Shown here piece after piece: positions 31,456-44,500 of a DNA stretch of 45,864 nt. Below the pieces are notes generated by a model that saw only the letters and a program-made list of their open reading frames with translations, made no database searches and was not told where the DNA came from. Numbering within the stretch: the stretch's first letter is position 1; every line of letters begins with the position of its first letter. The DNA lies in contig JACVTC010000326.1 in NCBI GenBank assembly GCA_016946835.1, positions 1 to 45,864 on the forward strand, written 5' to 3'. This DNA is from Neocallimastix lanati (nom. inval.) (Eukaryota > Neocallimastigomycota > Neocallimastigomycetes > Neocallimastigales > Neocallimastigaceae). The position numbers and the translations under genes are program-made.

Positions 31456-33977
31456 TTTTAAATTCTTTTATTTATTTAAGATTTACAAAGTATTACATGT
31501 ATTTGATAAATATAATAATTACAAGAATAAAATATAATAATATAAAAATTATTTAAAGTATTTACTAAATATAACTATTATAAGAATTAATAAGTAATTT
31601 GAAATATTAAATATTATTACTAAGTTAAAATTAATAAAGATTTAACTAACTAATAAAATTATTTAATATTAAAATATTTAAAGTTTGATAAAAAATATAG
31701 GTTTAAAGTTATTAAAATTTTGATCAAAAATAAATTTAAAGTTATTAAAGTTTTGATCAAAAGTAAATTAAAGTATATAAAGTTTTGATTAAAAAGTAAA
31801 ACGGACATACTAAATATGTCCATTATCTAAAAAAGGAAAATATTCTAATTAACTATATCTAAGAGAAAATTTATGAAAATTTAACTAACTTAAAATTCGT
31901 ATACTGAAATCCCATGAGGAATTTCAATATCTTGACTATCTCTAAAAGGAAATATTAAAATAACTATTATTAAGTATTAATATCTATAAGTAAATATATC
32001 TAAAATAGATAATTATTATAAGTAAATAATTATATATGATAATAATCTAAGTATTATATAAGATATTAATCTAAGTATATAACTATAAAAAGTAATAATA
32101 AAAATATATAATTATATAATTATTAAAATAAATAATTATATAAATGAATAAAATATATAATTATAAATGAAATATAATTATATAATAAAATAAAAAATAA
32201 AAAATATAATTATTAAAATAAATAATTATATTAGATAATAATAAAAATATATAATTATAAGAAAATAATTATATAAGTGAATAAAATATAATAAAATATA
32301 TAATTATTATAAGCAAATAATTATATAAGTGAATAAAATATATAATTATTATAAGCAAATAATTATATTAGTGAAAAAAAAATATATAATTATAAAAGAT
32401 ATATAAGTATATAATATAATAATAAAAATATATAATTATTAAAAGAAATAATTATATAAATAAATAATAAAATATATAATTATAAAAAGTATATAATTAT
32501 ATAAGTAAGTAAAAAGTATATAACTATTAAAAGAAATAATTATATAAGATAATGAAAAAATATATAATTATTTAAAAATAAATAATTATATAAGTAAATA
32601 AAAGTATATAATTATAAAAGATATATAATTATATAAGTAAATAAAAGTATATAATTATAAAAGATATATAATTATATAAGTAAATAAAAAGTATATAATT
32701 ATTTTAAGCAAATAATTATATAAGATAATGATAAAGAAAGTATATAATTATTTAAAATAAATAATTATATAAATAAATAATAAAAAATATATGATTATAA
32801 AAGGTATATATTTATATAAGATAATAAAAAGTATATAATTATTAAAAGAAATAATTATATAAGAAAAAAGAAAAGTATATATAATTATTTAAAGAAAATA
32901 ATTATATAAGAAATTAAAAATATATAATTATAAAAGATATATAATTATATAATAAAATAAAATAAAAGTATATAATTATTAAAAGAAATAATTATATAAG
33001 ATAATAAAAAATGTATAATTACTTAAAGTAAATAATTATACAAGAAAAGAAAAGAAGTATATATAATTATTAAAAGAAATAATTATATAAGATAATTATA
33101 ATTATTAAAAGAAATAATTATATAAGATAATAATAAAAAGTATATAATTATAAAAATATAAAATTATATAAAATGATAAAAGTTTATATAAAATTATATA
33201 AAATGATAAAAGTTTATAATTATTATCTAAAGATAATAACTATAATAAAATAAGAGTTAATAATTAAAAAAGAAAGGGTAAATAAAGTAAAGTAATTATT
33301 AACCAAAAGTAAATAAAGTAACTATAAAAGGTAAGGTTGAAAGAATAATAAAAGTTATAAAAATATAATTATAATAATGAAGAAAAATAAAAGGTATTAT
33401 ATAAATATTTAAATTATTATGAAGACATAATAAAATAAGATATTTATATAAAGATAATTTATAAAAGATAATTTATAAAAGATAAAAATAAAAATAAAAG
33501 AAAAAAAAGAAAAAAAGAAAATAAAAAAATAAAATAATAATTATTCTTATGTTATTTATATATAATTAAATAAAAAGATTTTTAAAAAAAAATAAATCTT
33601 TTAATAATTTATATATAAAGGGAACACAAGAAAAATTTTTAATATAAATTTTTTAAATATAAATAAAATTAAATATAAAAGAATTATAATAAAAACTATA
33701 AAATTATATTTAAACTATTGTAAAAGTTAAAAGGGTAAATAAAGAAAGGAAAAAATTATAAAACTATATAATTAATAAAAATCTAATATGTAAATAAATA
33801 AAAAAAAAAAATATTTTATACTAAATAAAAACTATATATAAAATAATTTAATTCTTTAATAATAAATAATAAAATAATAATAAAAATTATTATAGAAATT
33901 ATTTATTAAAAAATTATTAAATTATTTTATATAAGAGAAAAAAATAAAATATTAAAAATTAAATGAATTAAAAAGTG

Positions 33978-34051
33978 CACTTTTAAAATAATTATTTAAC
34001 ATTATTTGTTTTTATTCTTTTAAAATAGTTTTAATAATTATTTTAAAAGTG
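33978..34051. repeat. Perfect 19-bp inverted repeat, element copy 2
   Basis: Arms 33978-33996 and 34033-34051, identical in sequence and spacing to the hairpin of copy 1, though the surrounding A-runs differ. Confidence 0.9.
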
Positions 34052-34285
34052 TAAATAAAAAAAAGTCAATAAAAAATTTTTTAATAACAATAAATAAAAA
34101 TATAAAAAAAAAATATAATTATTTAGAGTTATCAAAAATAATGTAGTACAAAAAATAAAAATAAATTTTTTTGTACCGCAAAATATATATAATAATTAAT
34201 AAATAGATAAATATGAATTACCGTTATTATCTAAAAAGATTTATAATAAATATAATTATTTAATAAAAAAAAATAATTAAATAAT

Positions 34286-34397
34286 AAATCATAATGTATT
34301 TTGGATTATACATTAGGAGAAAAAACCATAATGTATTTTGGATTATACATTAGGAGAAAAAACCATAATGTATTTTGGATTATACATTAGGAGAAAA
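34286..34397 (+). repeat. Three 37-bp terminal repeats, copy 2
   Basis: Same unit as at the end of copy 1, present three times (starts near 34286, 34323, 34360). The first carries ATCATAATG in place of ACCATAATG. Confidence 0.9.
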
Positions 34398-34411
34398 GGG
34401 TTAGGGTTAGG
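34398..34411 (+). repeat. Interstitial telomeric tract 3
   Basis: GGGTTAGGGTTAGG, same orientation as tracts 1 and 2, followed by TTTTAAACG, so the first seven bases after the seam match the start of the two elements. Confidence 0.85.
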
Positions 34412-35084
34412 TTTTAAACGTTATAATTTTATTTAATAAAATTAATCAAAATAGTTAATACATTATTAATGTATATATAATTTAAGAAAAATCATTATTG
34501 ATTTTCAAGAAGTTTAATTATTAAACTATTCTAGCGACTATTATTATTTTAAACAAATAATAATAGAAAATAAGATTTTTATTTTAGATATTAAAATCTA
34601 TTCTAAGATTTTTAAACTATTCTATTTGTAACAAAGAATTCTATACTATTCTAGAGAATTATTATTAAGAAAATAATAATAATTATAGCAAGCGAATAAT
34701 AACTTTAAATATTAAGTAATTATTATTGTAAAATAATAATTAATACAATCTTTAAGAATTAATATTATTATAAAAATAATAATTAATACATGAGTTTATA
34801 ATTATTATGAGAAATAATAATTAATACATGAGTTAATAAATAATACATTTTAAAATAGAAAATTATTATTATTATGAAAATAATAATAATTAATACATGA
34901 TTTTATAGAAGATTATTATTATGAGAAATAATAATCAAACAATTTTGATTAAAAAATATTGTTATTATATAAATAATAACAATTATACATAAGTTTATTA
35001 AATAGATTATTATAATAATAAAATAATTAATTATTAAATAAATAATAATTAATTAAAAGTATTGTTAATTATTATAACAATCAT
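34412..35084. other. AT-rich non-coding region with many short hairpins
   Basis: Repeated small dyads made of ATTATTATT and AATAATAAT arms, plus a recurring TTAATACATGAG unit (near 34783, 34816, 34894). It differs in sequence from the 2.9-kb elements except for its first bases. No ORF. Confidence 0.6.
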
Positions 35085-35520
35085 AGAGAATAAAGAAAAT
35101 ACATCCCAAGAAGGTAAGGTCGGAGAACCGAGAACCAAAAAAAGGGATCCAAAGAATCCAGAATAACCCAAAGAATAGACAAGAGAACTAAAAGACAAGA
35201 ACTCTGAATCAAAGGAGTACCCTGGAGAATAAGCAAACGAGAATCCAACAACCAATCAAGTAACCAGAAGAATAACCGAAAGAGAATCCAGCAAACCAAC
35301 AAAGAGTAAACCGGAGAGTTCAGCAAGACAACAGAAATCCTGAAAACCAAAAGGAACCAAAAAATCATTCCAAAAGGAAACCGGAGAGATTACATTCCAG
35401 TAATCAAAAGTGAGAACCGGAGTTTAAATCAAAAAGAGTCCAGCTAACAAAAGTGTCAACTGGAAGAGTTTAAAGACATTCCAGAAAACAGGTTAAAAAA
35501 CCTGAATTCTGGGCGAATTA
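35085..35520. other. GC-richer, T-poor island of unknown nature
   Basis: Base composition changes abruptly. In 35101-35160, 27 of 60 bases are G or C and only 5 are T; 35281-35340 gives 26 and 5. Flanks are almost all A/T. Recurrent words include AACCGGAGA, GAGAATCCA, AACCAA and CCAGAA. On the minus strand this gives two T-rich hydrophobic frames that I regard as composition artefacts. It ends in a small perfect hairpin (CAGGTT, AAAA, AACCTG) at about 35489-35504. It could be a decayed repeat, part of a transposon or a non-coding transcript; I cannot tell. Confidence 0.6.
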
Positions 35521-36600
35521 TTTAAATATATTTTATTTTATTTTGATATAATGAATATTGCAAACGAATACTCATTAATACGGAAAAAATATTTTAAAAA
35601 AAAACAAAAGATATTTATACTCTAAATTTCTTTATTATTAAAAAAATAAAACAAAATATTATAAAATAAAACAAAATATTATAGGTCCACTTTTAATTTA
35701 CATTTTAATACAAAGGGATTTATTCTTTTATTTAAAATAATTTATTTATATTAATAAAATAAAATAAAATAAAAAAACGGATTCATAAAAATTTATTTGT
35801 TTTTAAAATAATTTATTTATTATTTTGTTTTATCAAAGGGATGATGCAAATATAAAAACAATATAATTATAAAACTATTATTTTAAACAATATTTAAAAA
35901 TAAATAAATAATGACAATAAACAATAGAACAAACGCTTTTATTTTATATAATATAAATTTTTAATTAATAATTTCAAATAATTTCGTAAAACTAAATTAA
36001 AATTATTTTTTAAAATTTAAAACTGAATTAAAAGTAATTAATTTTATATAAGTTTTTCATATTTTATAAATTTAAAAAAAAAATAATATATATATATATA
36101 TATATATTTTTTTTTTTGCTTTGCTTCTTTTTTTTCTTTTTTTTTTTTTTTTTTTTTTTTTTTCTTTTTTTTTGCTTTGCTTCTTTTTTTTTCTTTTTTT
36201 TTTTCTTTTTTTTTTTTTGGTTATATAGTAATAAAAATCTAATAAAAAAAAAAAAAAAAAAAAAAAAAAGTTTTTTAAATAATAATAATTTAAATATTAA
36301 ACAAAAACTAATAAATAAAATATTTTAATATAGTTATTTAAAAATTAATAATTAATTAAATTTCATAATTAAATATTAATAAATTATAGTTATAATACAA
36401 TGAAAATAGCATTAAAAAAAATACTATTTGTTATTTATAAATTAAACATTAATCCAATCAATATATATTAATATAAATATTAAAATTATCATATTAAAAT
36501 GAAAATTTTGTATAAATTTTATTATTAGTTATATATATTGATATTTTGGTATTATTTAGGTATTATATTTATTATCTATTATATAATTTATTTTATTATT
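35521..36600. other. AT-rich low-complexity stretch with poly-pyrimidine tract
   Basis: No gene. Contains a (TA)n run at about 36087-36106, a T-rich tract with scattered C and G (about 36107-36218, GCTTTGCTTC twice), and a long A-run (about 36244-36269). A plus-strand frame here is only poly-Phe/poly-Lys and is not a gene. Confidence 0.7.
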
Positions 36601-36742
36601 TATAATTTTAATAAATGTTTATTATTATTTATGATTCTTTAATATTTATAATTTTAATAAACGTTAATAATTATTTATTTATGATTCTTTAATTTATAAT
36701 TTTAAAAAACGTTAATAATTATTTATTTATGATTCTTTAATT
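36601..36742. repeat. Three tandem copies of a 46-48 bp unit
   Basis: Units start near 36601, 36647 and 36695, each beginning TATAATTTTA and containing TTATTTATGATTCTTTAAT; a fourth degenerates after 36743. Confidence 0.8.
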
Positions 36743-37059
36743 TATAACTTTTAATTATTTTTTTTTAATAATTATTTTTAAAAATAAAAAATGGGTTATC
36801 CATATTTTAAAGTAAAACTTTTTTAAAATAAATTTAAGACATTTAAAATTATAAGGTCTTTAATAAAAAAAAGATAGTTATACTCATTTCATGACCTTTT
36901 TTTAAATAAATAATTTTTGAAAAAAAATTAATTAATTTACATATAATAAAAAAATACTTCTTCCCATAATGTTTAATTTTTTTTATTTTATTTAATTTTT
37001 TTATTTTATTTTTTTTTTTTTTTTAATAAAAATGAAAGAAAGAAAAAACCATAATAAAA

Positions 37060-37505
37060 AATATTATTTTTTCTATCTTTCTAAAATTTAGCCTTTTAAT
37101 AAGCAAAAAAAGGATAGCAAAAAAAAATTCTTATATTCTTTTATTTTTTTTTCCTTTCTTTCTTTCTTTCTTATTTTTTTTAAATAAAAAACATATATAT
37201 TATTGTTTTTAATTTTCTAAAATTTTAGCCTTTTACAATTAAAAAAAGAAAAAAAAAATTCATCTCCTCCCTCTCATCACTTTTTTTTTATTTTTATTTT
37301 ATTTTATTCTTTAAAAAAAATAATTAAAAATAAAAATAAAAAATTAAAATAAAAATGAAGGAAAAATATTTTTTCTTTTTATCTTTCTAAAATAGAAAAA
37401 AAAAATTTCCTTCTTCCATTTCATCATTTTTTAATTTTTTTTATTTTTATTTTTATTTTATTTTTTTTTTAAAAATAATTTAAAATAAAAATAATAAAAA
37501 AATTA

Positions 37506-37543
<38 letters not shown>

Positions 37544-38176
37544 TTATTTCTTTTATCTTTCTAAAGTAGAAAAAAAAAAAGAAAAAAATTTCCCTCTTCC
37601 TTTCATCATTTTTTAATTTAATTTATTTTTTTTTAAAAAATAATTTAAAATAAAAATAAAAAAAAAAAAATAAAAAAAAAAAGAAAGAAAAAAGAAAAAT
37701 ATTATTTCGTTTATCTTTCTAAAATAAAAAAAAAAAAAAAGAAAAAAATTCCCCTCTTCCTTTCATCATTTTTTAATTTTTTTTTTTTTTTTTAATTTTA
37801 TTTTATTTTATTTTTAAAATAAAAATAAAAAAAAAATAAAAAAAAAAAAAAAGAAAGAAAAAAGAAAAATATTTATTTCTTTTATTTTTCTAAAATAGAA
37901 AAGAAAAAAGAAAAAAATTCCCCTCTTCCTTTCATCATTTTTTAATTTTTTTTTTTTTTTTAATTTTATTTTATTTTATTTTTAAAATAAAAATAAAAAA
38001 AAAATAAAAAAAAAAAAAAGAAAGAAAAAAGAAAAATATTTATTTCTTTTATTTTTCTAAAATAGAAAAGAAAAAAGAAAAAATTCCCCTCTTCCTTTCA
38101 TCATTTTTTAATTTTTTTTTTATTTTTATTTTTATTTTATTTTTAAAATAAAATAATTTAAAATAAAAATAAAAAA

Positions 38177-38216
<40 letters not shown>

Positions 38217-38450
38217 AAGAAAGAAAAATATTTATTTCTTTTATTTTTCTAAAATAGAAAAAAAAGAAAAAGAAAAATTTTCCCCTCTTCCTCTCAACAT
38301 TTTTTAATTTTTTTTTTTTTATTTTTATTTTTATTTTATTTTTAAAATAAAATAATTTAAAATAAAAATAATAAAAAAAATTAATAAAAAAAAAAAAAAA
38401 AGAAAGAAAGAAAGAAAAATATTTATTTCTTTTATCTTTCTAAAGTTAAA
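37060..38450. repeat. Poly-purine/poly-pyrimidine satellite, about nine copies of 150-190 bp
   Basis: Recurring block: TTATCTTTCTAAAATAG, then A/G-rich, then TTCCCCTCTTCCTTTCATCA, then T-rich, then A-rich. Copies start near 37070, 37205, 37370, 37545, 37700, 37870, 38035, 38230 and 38415. The first two are divergent; those at 37870 and 38035 are near-identical. No ORF. Confidence 0.8.
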
Positions 38451-38612
38451 CTTTTTACAAAGTAAAAAGCTTGCAATAAGAAAAAAAAAATTAAAAAAAA
38501 AAATAAATATTATCTATGCACCAAAAATAATTATTATCCCAAAAAAAAACCCACAATCAAAAATTTTATTTCGCTATTTAAAATTTTAATAATTATATAA
38601 TTTTATTTTATT

Positions 38613-38648
<36 letters not shown>

Positions 38649-39764
38649 CCCATCACATAGATAAAAAACCAAAAAAAATGACCACCCCCTTAGCAAAAGC
38701 GGGTTTTATTTGTCAAAGTAGAAAAATTTTTCTATTTAAAAATCGATTGGTCCAAAAAAATTTAAATTTTTAATTTAATTATAGATTTATATTAAATTAA
38801 TTATAAAATAAAATTTCGGATATGCCATTTTTTTAAAAACTTAATTTTTTAAATTTTTTAATCAAAATTTAATTTTAAAGCTGAAAAGAAAAAACTTTTT
38901 TTTTTTTTTTTTAATTATTATATTAATATATAGATAAAAAATAATAATAGATAAATATAAAATATTAATGAACAATATTTAATTATAGTTTATTTTAGAG
39001 TACATTAGATGATTAATTTTTTTAAGGAATAAAAAAAAATAAAAATAAATAAAAATATTATTTATACTAAAAAATAAAATCAAATAGTATTTTATTAAAC
39101 ACAATATAATTAATCTACATTTAGGATTATAAAAATATTTAAATCTTTAACTATAAAAATTATTAAATAATTAAAAAATAAAATAATATCTAATGTACAT
39201 AACCACGAATAAATTATATAAAAATAATTAATAAGAAATTAACAATTAAAATAATTTATAAATATATATATTTTTTTATTTTATTATTTTTTTATTTAAT
39301 TTTTTTTTGTAGCATTTATTTATTATTTATTATTTAATTATTTAATTATTTAATTATTATTTATTTATTTATTATTTAATTATTAATTATTTATTATTTA
39401 TTATTTATTATTTTTTATTACTTATTTATTACTTATTATTTAATTATTTATTATTTATTATTTTTATTTATTATTTATTTTTTTATTTATTATTTATTAT
39501 TTATTTTTTTATTTATTATTTATTATTTATTTATATATAATTTTTATTTACTTATTTCTTTTTTTATTTTATAAAAAAAAAAGGAAAAGAATAAATTATT
39601 ATAAATAAAAAAAATAAATATATATATTTAAAATTAAGTAATACTAAATATTATTATTTTATTTTATAAAAAAAATAAAAATATATCTTTAAAATTAAAT
39701 AAAATATTAAATATATATTTGATTTAATTTATGATACATTTTGAAATACAACTTTCTCTTTAGA
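38451..39764. other. AT-rich non-coding stretch
   Basis: No gene. Holds a long T-run (about 38608-38648), a small less AT-rich patch around 38680-38705, and a TTATTTA-type simple repeat at about 39310-39540. Confidence 0.65.
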
Positions 39765-40470
39765 AATTTTTAGGTCAAAAAAATTTTTTGGGGTATTGAA
39801 AAATTTAGGGTCAAAGAATTTTTTAGGTCAAAAAATTTTTTTGGTTTATTGAAAAATTTAGGGTCAAAGAATTTTTTAGGTCAAAAAATTTTTTTTGGTT
39901 ATTGAAAAATTTAGGGTCAAAGAATTTTTTAGGTCAAAAAATTTTTAGGTCAAAAAATTTTTAGGTCAAAAAATTTTTAGGTCAAAAAATTTTTTTTGGT
40001 TATTGAAAAATTTAGGGTCAAAAAATTTTTTTGGTTTATTGAAAAATTTAGGGTTAAAGAATTTTTTAGGTCAAAAAATTTTTAGGTCAAAAAATTTTTT
40101 AGGTCAAAAAATTTTTTTGGGTTATTGAAAAATTTAGGGTCAAAAAATTTTTTTGGGTTATTGAAAAATTTAGGGTCAAAGAATTTTTTAGGTCAAAAAA
40201 TTTTTTTGGGTTATTGAAAAATTTAGGGTCAAAGAGAATTTAGAGTCAAAAAATTTTTAGGTCAAAAAATTTTTTTGGGTTATTGGAAAAATTAGGGTCA
40301 AAGAAATTTTTAGGTCAAAAAATTTTTTTGGGTTATTGAAAAATTTAGGGTCAAAGAAAATTTAAGGTCAAAGAAAATTTAAGGTCAAAGAAATTTTTTT
40401 GGGTTATTGAAAAATTTAGGGTCAAAGAAGATTTAAGGTCAAAGAAATTTTTTGGGTTATTGAAATTAGT
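39765..40470. repeat. Nested tandem array with AGGTCAAA core
   Basis: About twelve copies of a unit GGGTTATTGAAAAATTTAG followed by GGTCAAAG, with variable numbers of a 17-bp submonomer (TTTTTAGGTCAAAAAA) between them; for example four submonomers in a row near 39925-39990. Spacing of main units is about 45-110 bp. It has no coding frame of note. Confidence 0.85.
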
Positions 40471-41245
40471 GGATATATAAAATATAAGTAAAATTAATAA
40501 TAATAATCAATAAATATTTATATTTTGATAAAAAAAGTAATAAATGTAAATAAATAAAATAAAATGTTATTTATTATTTTATTATTTTTATTTCAAGAGG
40601 TACATAACTTTTAATATTATTACTATTTTTTATTATTCATAATTATTATTAATAAGATGAATATTTATTTAAATATTAATTATTAAATATTCATTCTTTA
40701 ATAAAATAAACATTTAAGAAATATTATTTAAAAGATATATTATTTATTGTACTACCATTTTTATTTCAAGAATTATTAAGCTTTAAATATTATATATATT
40801 TATTTAGTATATTAATATTTATTACTAACAATATTTTTATAAAGGATTTTGAAGATTAATATTTAATTAATCATTTAGTATTCAAAACATAATAAAATAA
40901 ACCTATAATGATAAAAAAGAAAATATAAAAGTACTTTTTTATAAAAAAAATAATGTCAAAACTTTATAATAACATAAAATATGTATTTTAATAATTTTTA
41001 TAAAAAAAAAATAAAATTAAATAATTTTTCTTAATTATTAATAATAATTTTTTAAATATAATATTTTTTTATATATATTTAAATATTAAATATTTTTTAA
41101 ATCAAAAATAAAAAGAATAAATAATTAAAGGTCACTCACTTTACAAATAATTTCTTTTTTATAGTAATTAAATGATATATTTTTATAGTTCTAATATAAT
41201 TATTTTAAAAGAAACTAAATTATATATTTCATTTTTTTTATTTAT

Positions 41246-41284
<39 letters not shown>

Positions 41285-41509
41285 GATTTGAGACTTAGAT
41301 ATTTTATTTAAAAATTAATAAAGATTCAAATTTTATTTAAATAATATAATAAAAAGGCATATAATAATATATTATTTGAAAATACAATATTACTTGTTTA
41401 TGAAAAATTAAAATTTATTTTTTTTTTTTGTTTGTTTTTTTTGTTTTTTTGTTTTGGTTTTTTTTTTTTTTTTTTTATTTGTTTGTATGTGTGTGTGTTT
41501 CAAAAAATA
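40471..41509. other. AT-rich non-coding stretch
   Basis: No ORF or RNA gene seen. Contains an A-run at about 41250-41280 and a T-run with G's and a short (TG)n at about 41420-41500, just left of the satellite. Confidence 0.65.
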
Positions 41510-44500
41510 GTGTTGAGATTTAATGGTTTACAATTATTGAAATAACTAACGAACAAATTAAAATTATATTATAAGATGCTTATCAATTAAATGTATATTT
41601 CATTAAATGTTGAACCCTTCACAACTAAATTTTCAAGATATTCAAATATTTGTTTAAACTTAGGGTTATTTTTATTAAATTATTAATAATACATATAGAT
41701 AGTTTTGAGATTTGAAGTTTTATAACTTTTTAAATTTTTAACGAATAAATGAAAATAATATATCACTAGATGCACAATAAATAGGGTTTTATTATATTAA
41801 ACGTTGAATTCATCGCAACTAAATTTTAAAATTATTCAAGTATTTTTTTAATTTTTTCAAAAATTTTATAATTAATTTTAATTATTAACCCTGAAATAAT
41901 ATTGTATATACGATGAAATAATTCATGAAATAGTAAACCTAGAATAAAATAAATTATATCATTAGAAAAGCTTTTTTTTTTCGCTAATTTTAAATGAAAA
42001 TAAATTGTTTGTAACTTCATTTTTAAAAAAAAAAATTTTTTTTTTTTTTTTCAGTATAATTTTTATAATAAATTTTTATAATAAGCATGTATCAAGTTGG
42101 ATATATAGGTTGAAATAACTCATGAAATAGTAAACCTAGAATAAAATATATTATATCATTAGAAATGTATTTGTTTGAGCTTACTTAAAATGAATATAAA
42201 TTATTTTTAACTTCATTTTTAAAAAAAAAATTTTTTTTTTTTTTTTCAGTAAAATTTTTATAATAAATTTTTATAATAATCATGAATCAAGTTGGAAATA
42301 TAGGTTGAAATAACTCATGAAATAATAATCTTAAAATAAAAATAAATATATCATTAGAAAAGCATTTGTTTTCGCTTACTTAAAATGAAAATAAATTATT
42401 TGTAACTTCATTTTTAAAAAAAAAATTTTTTTTTTTTTTTTCAGTAAAATTTTTATAATAAATTTTTATAATAATCATGAATCAAGTTGGAAATATGGGT
42501 TGAAATAACTCATTAAGTAGAAAACCTAGAATAAAATAAATATATCATTAGAAATGCATTTGTTTGCGTTTACTTAAAATGAAAATAAATTATTTGTAAC
42601 TTCATTTTTAAAAAAAAATTTTTTTTTTTTTTTTTAGTAAAATTTTTATAATAAATTTTTATAATAAGCATGGATCAAGTTGGAAATATGGGTTGAAATA
42701 ACTCATGAAATAATAATCTTAAAATAAAAATAAATATATCATTAGAAAAGCTTTTGTTTGCACTTACTTAAAATGAAAATAAATTATTTATAACTTCATT
42801 TTTAAAAAAAAAATTTTTTTTTTTTTTTTCAGTAAAATTTTTATAATAAATTTTTATAATAAGCATGGATCAAGTTGGAAATATGGGTTGAAATAACTCA
42901 TGAAGTAGTAAACCTAGAATAAAATATATTATATCATTAGAAAAGCATTTGTTTTCGCTTACTTAAAATGTAAATAAATTATTTGTAACTTCATTTTTAA
43001 AAAAAAAAAATTTTTTTTATTTTTTAGTAAAATTTTTATAATAAATTTTATAATAAGCATGAATCAAGTTGGAAATATTAGTTAAAATAACTCATGAAGT
43101 AGTATACCTATAATAAAATAAATTATATCATTAGAAAAGCATTTGTTTTCGCTTACTTAAAATGAATATTAATTATTTGTAACTTCATTTTTAAAAAAAA
43201 AAAATTTATTTTATTTTTTACTAAAATTTTTACAATAAATTTTTATAATAAGCATGGATCAAGTTGGAAATATAGGTTGAAATAACTCATGAAGTAGTAA
43301 ACCTAGAATAAAATAAATTATATCATTAGAAAAGCATTTGTTTTCTCTTACTTAAAATGAATATTAATTATTTGTAACTTCATTTTTAAAAAAAAAAAAT
43401 TTTTTTTATTTTTTACTAAAATTTTTATAATAAATTTTTATAATAATCATGAATCAAGTTAGAAATATGGGTTGAAATAATTCATGAAATAGTAAAAGTA
43501 GAATAAATATAATATATCATTAGAAATGCATTTGTTTTCTCTTACTTAAAATGAAAATAAATTGTTTGTAAAATCATTTTTAAAAAAAAAAAATTTTTTT
43601 TTTTATTTTCAGTAAAATTTTTATAATAAATTTTTATAATAAGCATGGATCAAGTTGGAAATATGGGTTGAAATAACTCATGAAATAGTAAACTTAGAAT
43701 AAAATAAATTATATCAATAGAAAAGCATTTGTTTTCTCTTACTTAAAATGAATATAATTATTTGTAACTTCATTTTTAATAAAAAAAATTTTTTTTTTTT
43801 TTTCAGTAAAATTTTTATAATAAATTTTTATAATAAGGATGGATCAAGTTGGAAATATGGGTTGAAATAATTCATGAAATAGTAAACCTAGAATAAAATA
43901 TATTACATCATTAGAAATACATTTATTTGCTCTTACTTAAAATGAAAATAAATTATTTGTAACTTCATTTTTAAAAAAATTTTTTTTTTTTTTTTTTTTT
44001 TTTTCAGTAAAATTTTTATAATAAATTTTTATAATAAGCATGGATCAAGTTGGAAATATGGGGTTGAAATAACTCATGAAGTAGTAAACCTAGAATAAAA
44101 TATATTATATCATTAGAAAAGCTTTTTTTTCGCTAATTTTAAATGAAAATAAATTATTTGTAACTTCATTTTTAAAAAAAAAATTTTTTTTTTTTTTTTT
44201 TCAGTATAATTTTATAATAAATTTTTATAATAAGCATGGATCAAGTTGGATATATAGGTTGAAATAACTCATGAAATGGTAAACTTATAATAAAATATAT
44301 TATATCATTAGAAATGCATTTGTTTGCACTTACTTAAAATGAAAATAAATTATTTGTAACTTCATTTTTAAAAAAAAAAATTTTTTTTTTATTTTTTAGT
44401 AAAATTTTTATAATAAATTTTTATAATAATCATGAATCAAGTTGGAAATATGGGTTGAAATAACTCATGAAATAATAATCTTAAAATAAAAATAAATATA

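Larger units (their letters stand above)
31456..34397 (+). repeat. Telomere-bounded subtelomeric element, copy 2 (about 2.94 kb)
   Basis: Starts TTTTAAATTC after tract 2 and ends in three 37-bp repeats before tract 3. It is collinear with copy 1 over its whole length, with single-base differences (for example GGACATAC here versus GGATATAC) and changes in repeat number: one copy instead of two of the AAAGGGAACACAAG unit, three terminal units instead of two, and small changes in the palindromic array. The GGACATA...TATGTCC hairpin near 31802-31820 is perfect in this copy. Confidence 0.85.

Noticed and set aside
28493-34397. The two 2.94-kb copies as LTRs of a retrotransposon
   Set aside because: There is no internal coding region between them, no TG...CA ends, no primer-binding site or target duplication; telomeric tracts separate them instead.
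35049-35368. Two minus-strand ORFs (68 and 95 aa) that look like membrane proteins
   Set aside because: Hydrophobicity comes from the T-rich complement of a T-poor island. They overlap each other in different frames, and neither has a convincing family or leader.
36116-36328. 70-aa plus-strand ORF
   Set aside because: It is almost only Phe and Lys from T- and A-runs; composition artefact.
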